Assembly: GCA_023623175.1 (NCBI GenBank)
Contig: JAMNXU010000001.1
Location: forward strand, 1 to 64,000
Reading direction: 5' to 3'
Length of the DNA stretch: 64,000 nt
Source: Bacillota bacterium
Lineage (GTDB): Bacteria > Bacillota > Clostridia > Acetivibrionales > JAMNXU01
The notes beneath the pieces were generated by a model. The model saw nothing but the letters and a program-made list of their open reading frames with translations, was not told where the DNA came from and searched no databases. How positions within the stretch are numbered: the first letter of the stretch is position 1; each line of letters opens with the position of its first letter. The translations under genes were made by a program, and so were the position numbers. This document shows positions 56,226-64,000 of the stretch, one piece after another.

Positions 56226-57949
56226 ATGGATTATTTTGACTTTATGAACAATATTGATAATCATGAGCCTTTGGAATATTTTAAGGAGCGAACCGGGACA
56301 GAAGACAGGGGAAAAATATATGACGACCTCCTGACCGTTATTTCCAGCCGGAAAATACAGCCTGAAGACCACCTGGAGATTGCTGCTATACTGGAATCAA
56401 CAGGATGGAATGACGAAAAGGTTATAGAAACCTTCGGCGTTCACGATGTATTCGATTTATCGCAAAACCTTTGGGAAATCATGCAAAGCCATGCCGTGTC
56501 GACATCGTATGTTTCCGAAGACAAACCCCGTTCGCTCACCGTTTTTTACCAGGCAATCCGCAACTTCATTCGCGGAGCGGTTTTTGCACTGCCCATGGCC
56601 ATATCGGTTTTTGCGATGCTTGGAATGGGCTTTTCGCTGTGATCCTATGTGGACCTTTCCGTTGAACTGGCCACATGCATAGCCATAGGAACAATACTCA
56701 GCTTTGTGCTCGTGGGAGGCTTCACCCAGTCAATTGCCCGAAAAGGTTTCTTTTACATGAATCAGCATTTTTACAACGTGGGTGGAAAGATCACTTCCAA
56801 CACGATAAAGACGGGCTTTGCCCTGTGCTTTGTTGTCGCGGTTTCCCTCCTGGTCTTCAATCTTTTGTTTGAAATTTTTACTTTTCCCATGATGCTGATT
56901 ATAAACATATTCTTTGTCCTGCTTATGTCGCTCTGGCTGTCTGTCACCGTGATGTACACGCTCAGGAAGGAGCTTGTATTTACAGGCCTTCTTGCGGTGG
57001 GCATAGCACTTGTCTATGTTTTTTTCAGGCTTTTGAATCTGCATATTATTTTGTCCCAGGCAGTTTCGCTTACAATAGTGTCAACGGCGGGCATTTTAAT
57101 AACGTGCCTGATGTTTCTGTATTACCGCAGGAAGTACGGGGACACCGGTGCAGTGCCGGCGCTTCCGAGATTTTCGTTTCTTGCGTATTCTGTTACCCCG
57201 TACTTTATTTATGGTTTCCTGTATTTCGCATTCCTCTTCATGGACAGGGTAATTGCGTGGTCGGTGAACGTCGATTCAGTTTACTTAATCTGGTTCCGGG
57301 GACCCTACGAACTGGGGCTTGACCTGGCGCTGCTAACGCTGATAATTCCCATGGGTCTGAACGAGGTAATAATCGGAGATTTCATGCTGAATCTCAGGGC
57401 TTCACAAAAAGAATACACCGGAGACCGCACAGCGGAACTCAACGGCAAATACAGGAAAATGTACATTAAAAGATTTGTGCTCGTGCTGATTATTTCTTTT
57501 GCCGTTTCCGTCGCCATATACATATTAATCAGGTACATAGGCATAGACTTCATAATAAAAACCGGGACCGGCCTTGTTTCAAACCCGGTTACGCGGTTCG
57601 TTTCACGGTGGCACTTCCTGCCTATTCGATGCTTTCAGTTTCGCTCATGAATGCCGTTATACTGTTTTCGCTGTCCCAGGCGGATATGGTGAACAAAGCG
57701 TTAACGCCGGCATTGATTACAAATATTGTTGTGGGCTTTGTGCTGAGCCGCTGGATGACGTTTTTGCCCAACAGCTACGTCAGTGAAAAGCTTGCCCCAT
57801 GGCTGATAAGCCTGACAAACACTGCAACAGGCTACGGCTATGCGGTCCTGGGCCTTGCGGCAGGATCCGCAGTATTCCTCGTATTGTCCACGCGCCAGGT
57901 TTTGAGGGTCCTGAAAAATCTTGATTACTACCTGTTTTACATAACCTGA
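56226..57949 (+). pseudogene. PelG-like exporter gene with nonsense codon and frameshift
   Basis: Reads as one PelG-family membrane protein (MOP superfamily, about 574 residues) in three pieces. Residues 1-138 are a soluble N-terminal part and the first helix. An in-frame TGA (56640-56642) follows GMGFSL, where relatives have Trp; the same frame continues with SYVDLSVELATCIAIGT for over 300 residues. At the T-run 57601-57603 the reading frame then moves by one base: the text continues as TVALPAYSMLSVSLMNA in another frame to 57949. One added T would restore RFVFTVALP. The start ATG 56226 follows AAGGGATGAGG. PelG exports the polymer made by PelF, so these lesions would silence the cluster if real. 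Confidence 0.8.
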
Positions 57950-57971
57950 TAACCTTAAAAATTATTTTAAA

Positions 57972-58055
57972 AGGATGCCTCGAAAGGTGGCTGAAATAAC
58001 TAAAAGGATAGCCTGAAAGGATAACCTGGAAGGATAACCTGAAAGGAGAAGCACA
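57972..58055 (+). repeat. Repeated SD-like units before the membrane protein gene
   Basis: AAAGGATRRCCTG-type units recur about every 13-14 nt (near 58001, 58016 and 58030, with decayed copies at 57970 and 57983). The last unit leads into the real SD AAAGGAGAAGC of the gene at 58056, so the array looks like amplified ribosome-binding sites. Confidence 0.75.
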
Positions 58056-60135
58056 ATGGGTGACGCCTTGCAGAATATCATTATGTGCATAAAAGTTCTC
58101 GTGGTCTTCTGGCTGCTGTTCATCTATGTGCCTTCGAAACTTGCAACCTTTGATGAAGAGAGCCGCGGCAAACTTGACAGGATTTTCATAAGCCTTACCC
58201 ACATGACCTTTTTTATAATAGTCATAGTGCACCTGCTCGTTTTTGCCGTGCTCTATGACTCGGTATCGCTAGCAGTGAGCCTTGTGTTCCTGTACATGGC
58301 TATCAGGAGGAAGCGAATATTCAGAAGGGCCCAGGGCCGGGACGGGAGCATACCAGGCTTATTAAAACTGATGGATTCCGTCGACAGCTTTGAAGACTTT
58401 TTCGGGCTGTGCAAATCCAGGTTGAAATCGTTGTTCATTAAAGCAAAAAACAGCTTGCTGCTCGAGTTAAGGTTGTTTTTTACACGGCCGTTCCAGCGCC
58501 TTATTCCTGCAATTGTGATAATGGCCGCATCGGCGCTGAGATTTTATCATGCCTTTAACCATGCAGCCTTTTCCCATATCGACGTCTACGGTTCGCTTAT
58601 AAGGTTAAAAAGGCTGGGGGAGAACGCGATGTATTCGGCAAGCACAGAGATCTACCCGTCAGGAAGTCATGCTGTCATATCAGCACTTTCGAAGCTGTCC
58701 TTTTTAGATTCCTATTGGTTTTGCAGGTTTTTCGGGCCTTTCTGCGGTGTGTTGCTTGTGCTGTCGGTGTACTATTTTGCATTGCGCATAACAGGGAGTT
58801 ATACGTCTTCACTGGTGTCGCTGACAATATACGGACTCATGACGAACGCTTCATTTCCATCGGTGATGTTTCGTCAAACGGCTGCCATGCCGCAGGAATT
58901 CGCAGCGATTTTTATACTGCCGGGCCTTTGGTTTTTCTGGCTGTACCTGAAAACCGGGAGGAAGAATTACCTGCTTCTTTATTGCGAGGCCCTCGCCATA
59001 ACCGTTTTATGCCACCAGTATGCAACGGTGTACCTTGTGTTCTGGGCCGCAATAATGTACCTGTGCAGCTTAATGTTTATAAAGCTTGATTTTAAAAGCT
59101 TTGTCCACTCTGCCGGGTATACTTTCATCACCTGTGTTGCCGGCATGCTGCCAATGGTTATCGGCATGCTGCTCGGAAGCAGTTTTCACAAGTCCTCCTT
59201 TGAAATGGTCGAAAATGTAATGGATTTCAGGGATATATTTACTGAATTTGGAAACTGGCTTGCAAGCGGCGAGATGAGTTTCAACCCTTTCCTTGAGAGT
59301 ATTTTGGCGATAACGGTTTTGCTCCTGGCAGGACTGATTTTATACAGGTCCAGGGAACGACAGGCGCTTCTCTTTTCCACGGCCTGCACGGCAATAGCAA
59401 TGTACCTTATGTACAGGGCTTCTCTCATCCTGCCTGAACAAGTGCCGGAGCTGCTCGGCCCGGCGAGGATCGGCGTTTTTGCGGCGCTGGTATTCGCGGT
59501 GTATTACGCCGTCGGGTTTATGCTTGTAAAGAATGTGATTGTCTGGATTGCACGCGGGCTGAGAATTGAAAAGGCAGGAAAATTCGCGGCAGGTATCGTT
59601 TCGATAGCCGTTTGCTGTGCCGTGGTGTTTTTCTATCCCCCGGGCAAGCCTTACGCGGGAGTTTACGAATACGACTCGGCAGCGGAAAACTATCTCAGGA
59701 TAAAGAAGGAATTTCCACCGCTTGACTGGACGATTGTCGCTCCCCATGAACAGCTTGCCCAGGTGCTGTCCTACGGAAGGCATTACCAGCTGATAACCTT
59801 TATATGGGACTTTTCGCTGGAAGACGCCAAAAATCCGATTTTGACCTGCCCATACCAACCCGCAACATTTTCTTCTACGTGGAAAAAGGCCGCTGCTGTT
59901 CGGGCGCGAAATAACCGTGGAAGACGCAGAAAAGGAACTTGCGCCGCTGACGCCGGATACGGACATATTCATGCAATATTACAGGGATACGGAGCAGCGC
60001 GCCATCCTGATGGCCAAGGCATTGCAGTGGATTGAAGCTTACAGGGCGTCCCATGACGATGTGAGCATTTACTACGAGGACGAAAACCTGATAATTTACA
60101 AAATTTATCACGAGGTAAAGGGAAGTGAGCTTTAG
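58056..60135 (+). pseudogene. Large polytopic membrane protein gene with two C-terminal frameshifts
   Basis: About 690 residues with some 12-14 hydrophobic helices and a large middle region with LYLKTGRKNYLLLY; the arrangement resembles GT-C glycosyltransferases or polymerases, but I name no family. After KNPI the frame shifts at the T-run 59839-59842 to DLPIPTRNIFFYVEK, and again at the A-run 59883-59887 to RPLLFGREITVEDAEKEL, ending at 60135. One extra T and one extra A give a continuous reading. It lies between the PelG-like and ATP-grasp genes and may replace PelD/PelE-type functions. Confidence 0.75.
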
Positions 60136-60138
60136 GGT

Positions 60139-61317
60139 ATGGAAAACACAAACCGGGTACTGCTGACAAATGCACAACTGAGAAAATGCCTTGCCGCGGC
60201 AAGATCCCTCGGCAGAAAAGGCGTTTATGTCATTGCTGCGGAGTATACCCGCTTTAATCCCGTTGTTTTTTCAAAATACTGCCGGAAATTCCTGGTGTCA
60301 CCTGATGCCAGGGATTCGGAAAAGTATTGCGAATGGCTCATTGACACGATCAGGGAAAACAAGTGCACGGTGCTTTTCCCGATGGATGACGATACCATGG
60401 ATGTCGCGATCAAATACCGCGGCCGGCTGGAGCAGTTTTGCCATTTGCCGATACCGCCGACTCAAAGTTACTTTGCAGTATGCGACAAGGCCGGAGCCAC
60501 CCGGCATGCCATGGAATCTGGCGTCAGTTGTCCTAAAACCGTAATGCCCGAAAGCATTGATGAAATTGAAAGGCTCTGTAAAATTACCGCGGACATGAGC
60601 TTTCCGGTGATTATAAAGCCCAGGAGGAGTTCGGGTTCGAGAGGAACGAGGGTGGTTGAGACAAGGGAAGACCTGCCGCGTGTGTATGCTGAAGTACACA
60701 GAAATTATCCCTTCCCGATTATACAGGAATATATGAAAAAAGGAGATATTTACAACGTCTGCCTGCTATACAACCGCAACAGCGAACTGAGGGCCACTTT
60801 TGTGCAAAAAGAAGTCAGGAATTTTCCGATCGACATAGGTCCAAGTACCGTCCAGGAAAGTGTCATTTGTCCCGAAGTCGTTGAACTGGCACTGAAATTT
60901 ATGGAGAAACTGCCATGGTATGGCGTGGCTGAACTTGAATTCATGGTTGACGGCAGGGACGGGAAACTCAAATTCATGGAAATTAACGCCAGATTTTGGA
61001 ATTCGCTGTATACATCAATACTTGCAGGCGTGGATTTCCCATGGATGTTGTACAGAATAGCCGTAGAAGGGGATGTGGAAAGCGTTACGCAATACAGGCC
61101 AGGCGTCTTTGGCCGCTGGCTGTTCGGCGATCTATTGCACTTCATGCTAAACCCCGAAAGGTTGAAGATGGAACCGCGCTGTTTTTTCAGCAAGTTCCCG
61201 AAATTGCATGATGACATACTGTCAAGAGATGACCCATTGCCGTCAGTGGGCCTTTTGCTTGCATGCATCAGGTATTTGCCAAATTTGGATATGTGGAGGT
61301 TTATGTTTAAAAGATGA
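60139..61317 (+). CDS. ATP-grasp enzyme, carbamoyl-phosphate-synthase-like
   Basis: 392-aa ATP-grasp protein. The ATP-binding segment FPVIIKPRRSSGSRGTRVV lies near residue 155 and the metal-binding segment FMEINARFWNSL near 280. Such enzymes join an acyl group to an amine or other nucleophile using ATP; in polysaccharide clusters they may attach an amino acid or make a precursor, but nothing specific can be stated. It starts just after the membrane protein gene and overlaps the deacetylase gene by 4 nt (ATGA). It is intact. Confidence 0.85.
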   Translation: MENTNRVLLTNAQLRKCLAAARSLGRKGVYVIAAEYTRFNPVVFSKYCRKFLVSPDARDSEKYCEWLIDTIRENKCTVLFPMDDDTMDVAIKYRGRLEQFCHLPIPPTQSYFAVCDKAGATRHAMESGVSCPKTVMPESIDEIERLCKITADMSFPVIIKPRRSSGSRGTRVVETREDLPRVYAEVHRNYPFPIIQEYMKKGDIYNVCLLYNRNSELRATFVQKEVRNFPIDIGPSTVQESVICPEVVELALKFMEKLPWYGVAELEFMVDGRDGKLKFMEINARFWNSLYTSILAGVDFPWMLYRIAVEGDVESVTQYRPGVFGRWLFGDLLHFMLNPERLKMEPRCFFSKFPKLHDDILSRDDPLPSVGLLLACIRYLPNLDMWRFMFKR

Positions 61318-62296
61318 AAAGGAAAGCGGCTGTTAAGAACGCTTTAACCGTTGATGTGGAGGACTGGTACCAAACCCATGATTTCGATTTTCAGCCAGGC
61401 CAGTGGGAAAGATTTGAAGACCGCGTCGAATACAGCACCTGCAGGCTCCTGGAGCTCTTTGCAAGGCACAATGTAAGGGCGACTTTTTTTGTGCTGGGGT
61501 ATGTTGCGAAAAAGCATCCCGGGCTGGTCAGGAAAATAGCTTCGGAGGGGCATGAAATAGGCTGCCACGGCTCGCTGCACAGGAAAGTTTCGGAATTGTC
61601 GCGCGGAAGTTTCAGAAAGGATCTTGAATATTCAAAAAAAACATTAGAGGGTGTCGCCGGAAGGAAAGTCGTGATGTACAGGGCGCCGTCATGGTCAATA
61701 GACAATGGTTCACTGTGGGCGCTGGAAGTGCTGGAAGAAGAGGGTTTACCGCTGATTCCAGCATACAGCCATTCAGGACGCCACTGTCGGGAATAAAGGG
61801 AGCTCCCTGCAGACCTTACTACCCGGTGATTAACGGCAGAAAATTGAATATCCTGGAAATACCGCCGACCGTCTTGAAACTTGGTCCGTGCGTCTTTCCC
61901 TTTGCAGGCGGGTTTTACTTCAGGATGGCGCCTTTATGCATGATAAGGCTCGGATTTTTCATTTATAACAGGAAAGGACCGGGACTAGTCTACATCCATC
62001 CCTGGGAGATAGACAGGGATCAGCCGAGGCTCAAGGTATCGCCCGTTATAAAGCTGGTACACTATGCCAACCTTTCCGTTGCTTTTGATAAACTCGAAAG
62101 GCTTTTGAAGGAATTTGAATTCGTTACGCTGGGCGAAGCAGTGAAAGGGCACCGGTTTGAATCCTTTGCGCTGGATGGAACCGGGAGCCGCGAAACTAAG
62201 GAAATGAAAGATACTAAGGAAATGAAAGATATAAAAATACGAAAAGCAGAGGTTAAAGAGCCCGACTATGAAATGTTTTATGAATTGTTCTTTTGA
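61314..62296 (+). pseudogene. Polysaccharide deacetylase gene with one frameshift
   Basis: NodB-type deacetylase of the DUF3473-containing group. TVDVEDWYQ at the N-terminus and HEIGCHGSLHRK near residue 80 carry the metal ligands; YRAPSWS follows near 120. At the G-run 61742-61744 the frame shifts: EVLEEEG must continue as FTADSSIQPFRTPLSGI, one base earlier, through the DUF3473-like part with VYIHPWEIDRDQPRLKV. One added G restores it. The tail (about 25 residues) contains a perfect 18-nt tandem repeat giving KEMKDT-KEMKDI. It probably trims acetyl groups from the polymer. Confidence 0.8.
62195..62230 (+). repeat. Perfect 18-nt tandem duplication inside the deacetylase gene
   Basis: Units 62195-62212 and 62213-62230 are identical (ACTAAGGAAATGAAAGAT), adding six codons without changing frame; part of a third copy follows. 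Confidence 0.9.
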
Positions 62297-63877
62297 AACC
62301 CCGAAATTTAAAAACCCGCAATCACTGATCAAGTCGGTTTTGAGCACCGTCGTCATTGCCAATATCATTCTTGCGGCAGTGTCATTTGCCAAGGACCTCC
62401 TGCTGGCTTCCTACCTGGGGACATCGGGGGAAGCGGACGCGTTTTACATGGCCTTTTTCATACCGGACAACTTTGGAAACAACCTCCTGGCCGCTTCAGC
62501 CGGAGTGGCCTGCGTGCCGTTGTTTTCCGGGCTGTTTGTCGGAGAGGAATTCAACAGGCTGTATGGAAGCCTGAGAAATATAACGCTGGCGTTTATGATT
62601 ATTTCATGCGCGCTAGCCGCCGGAATGCTTATTTTCAGAAACGAGACAGTTGCGTTGGTTGCCGGGGTTTTGACGTAAAAACCGGCGCACTTTGCGCAGC
62701 CTTAATGCTTATACTGCTTCCGGCAATGGCACTGTACCCGGTATCATCCATAGGCGCGTCCATGTTGCAGGTCCATGACAATTTCGCGATTCCTGCTTTC
62801 GCGCCGGTGTTGTTCAACGCAGCTATACTTGCCGGAGCGGCGCTTTCTTACGCAACTGGCATAGGTGTTTCTGCAGGCGTATACATACTGGCTTTTGCAG
62901 TATTTTCAGGCGTCGTGTCATGGGCCGGCTTTATCTGGCTGGCGCGGCCGCGCAGCGGGAGAGCGCTGATTGCCCTGGTCCAAAGGGCAAAAGATAAAAT
63001 AACGTTTAAGCGCATCGTGGGCGATACGGCAGGAATTTCGAAAATGTTCCTGTCCTATTCAGCGGTATTGGCTGCGACGCAGTGCGTCCAGTTTGTGGAA
63101 CGGATGCTGGCATCCCGTATGGGCGCTGGAAGCATTGCGGGGCTGAATTATGCCTGGCGGCTGTCCCAGTTTCCTGTCTGGGTTTTTGCTTCCGCGGTTA
63201 CCATGATAACCTACCCGGTCATGTCAAAACTGAAGGGCGCAGAAAATCTGCCCGAATTGAAAGAGGCATTCAAAAAGTCGCTCAGGACCGTTCTCGTGGT
63301 GGTAGCTCCGCTTGCGGCATTCATATATGTTTTTCGCGTACCCCTGGTGTCGGTGCTGTTCATGCACGGAGCCTTTGACGAAAATTCCGTTGCGATTACA
63401 GCAGATGTTCTCAGGGGATATTCGGCGGCAATAACGGGCCAGAGCATTTCGGCAGTCTGTACCAGGTATTTCATGGCCACGGGCTGCATAAGACCCGTAC
63501 TGGCGGCCACGGGCGCATCGGGCGTTATAAACATAGCTTTTAACATGCTGTTCGCCGAACGCCTTGGCGCCGCGGCGATTGGGTATGGCTCAGCCGCAGG
63601 CTCAGTTGTCAACGCGGTCCTGATGGCGCTTGTGCTGCAAGGGAAGCTCAAGCTTTTTGATAGGGCGGAGTTATCGCGCATGGTGCGTTTTGTGAGCGCG
63701 TGCGCAATATACATTGCGATACTTTTCCCGATTAACTGGTTCCGGGGTTTTCTGCCCCATAATGACAAATTTATGCTGCAGGCCGCATATCTCTTTGTAT
63801 CATTGCTGCTCGGGGCGGCCGTGTATTTTCACAGCCTGAAGAAACTTAAGCTTTGTTTTGCAAATACATTAAGATAA
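62268..63877 (+). pseudogene. MurJ/MviN-like flippase gene with one frameshift
   Basis: Multi-spanning MOP-superfamily protein related to MurJ, a lipid-linked sugar flippase: FAKDLLLASYLGTSGEADAF near residue 40 and AGSIAGLNYAWRLSQFPVWV in the middle are family landmarks. At the G-run 62664-62667 the first frame stops soon (VLT, stop), while GFDVKTGALCAALML continues one base shifted to 63877; a fifth G gives VAGGFDVKT. The start overlaps the deacetylase gene by 29 nt and has a weak SD. It would be the second MOP-type exporter of the cluster besides the PelG-like one. Confidence 0.8.
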
Positions 63878-63883
63878 ATTCAC

Positions 63884-63955
63884 CAGGGTAAACTCATCAA
63901 TGTAGATTCATCAAGATGGGTTCATCATAGATTCATCAAGATAAACACATCAGGG
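63884..63955 (+). repeat. Degenerate tandem repeats upstream of the last gene
   Basis: TAGATTCATCAAGAT occurs at 63903 and 63928 (spacing 25), with related TTCACCAGGGTAAA and TTCATC words around; another member of the spacer-repeat pattern. Confidence 0.7.
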
Positions 63956-63980
63956 AAATACAGTAAAGGGGGTCGGCTTG

Positions 63981-64000
63981 ATGCCGGGAAAAACCTTGGT
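63981..64000 (+). CDS. Start of a gene leaving the right edge
   Basis: AAAGGGGG (63966-63973) stands 7 nt before ATG 63981 (a TTG at 63978 is also possible). Only MPGKTL can be read, so the function is unknown; it may continue the polysaccharide cluster. Confidence 0.5.

Noticed and set aside
56640-56642. Selenocysteine or recoded TGA in the PelG-like gene
   Set aside because: Relatives have Trp here, no evident SECIS stem follows, and the gene has a further frameshift, so a mutation is simpler.
57595-62670. Programmed frameshifting in the polysaccharide genes
   Set aside because: The shift sites are short runs of 3-5 equal bases without slippery heptamers, stimulatory SD or hairpins, and they occur in four different genes.

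Overview
The window is a gene-dense chromosomal stretch from a spore-forming, fermentative Firmicute of class Clostridia. The evidence is the spoIVA gene, a SpoVD-like penicillin-binding protein, the pta-ackA acetate pair, an MtrB/TRAP protein, Shine-Dalgarno sites of the AGGAGG type, frequent GTG/TTG starts and moderate GC content. The gene order (pta-ackA-DUF177-rpmF, DUF512-der-plsY-gpsA-spoIVA, mltG-trmR-trhP) is typical of the class. A cellulolytic 'cluster III' relative is my guess, not a proof. Every gene inside the window is on the + strand; one - strand gene appears to start at the extreme left edge.

Layout. 0.5-4.7 kb: nitroreductase, then acetate production (pta, ackA), then DUF177-rpmF behind a consensus promoter. 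5-11.2 kb: radical-SAM DUF512 protein, GTPase Der, phospholipid enzymes PlsY and GpsA, spore-coat ATPase SpoIVA. 11.5-18 kb: phosphoglucomutase, HD-GYP protein, DnaE. 18.3-31.3 kb: an accessory catabolic island with an XRE-cupin regulator, a GH172/DUF2961 enzyme, two M29 aminopeptidases, a five-gene oligopeptide ABC transporter, a dipeptide epimerase and an S15/CocE hydrolase. Regulator and transporter promoters share an ACTTA/TAAGT operator-like dyad, and a 210-nt palindromic element sits inside the island. 31.7-38.4 kb: TRAP, a small signalling-type protein, thioesterase, PgsA, DUF5685 and DnaJ proteins, membrane proteins, MutS2. 38.5-42.8 kb: mltG, trmR, trhP and a glycerate-type dehydrogenase. 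42.9-51.1 kb: a tandem glycine riboswitch, the complete glycine cleavage system (gcvT, gcvH, gcvPA, gcvPB, lpdA) and L-serine dehydratase (sdaAB, sdaAA), i.e. glycine/serine flow towards pyruvate and then acetate. 51.1-54.2 kb: a class B PBP and an RsiV/PdaC-like lipoprotein. 54.6-63.9 kb: an exopolysaccharide cluster with PelF and PelG relatives, a large membrane protein, an ATP-grasp enzyme, a polysaccharide deacetylase and a MurJ-like flippase.

Three things stand out. (1) At least ten intergenic spacers, mostly directly upstream of a ribosome-binding site, hold short degenerate tandem repeats (unit 13-33 nt) whose sequence is private to each spacer; this looks like a genome-wide process. 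(2) All coding lesions seen in the window, one TGA nonsense codon and five single-base homopolymer contractions, fall in the Pel-like cluster between 56.6 and 62.7 kb; they are either real gene decay or a local assembly problem. (3) The peptide island joins a glycosidase-type enzyme with aminopeptidases and an S15-type hydrolase, which suggests a glycopeptide-degradation system. All claims come from reading the sequence; no database search was run.
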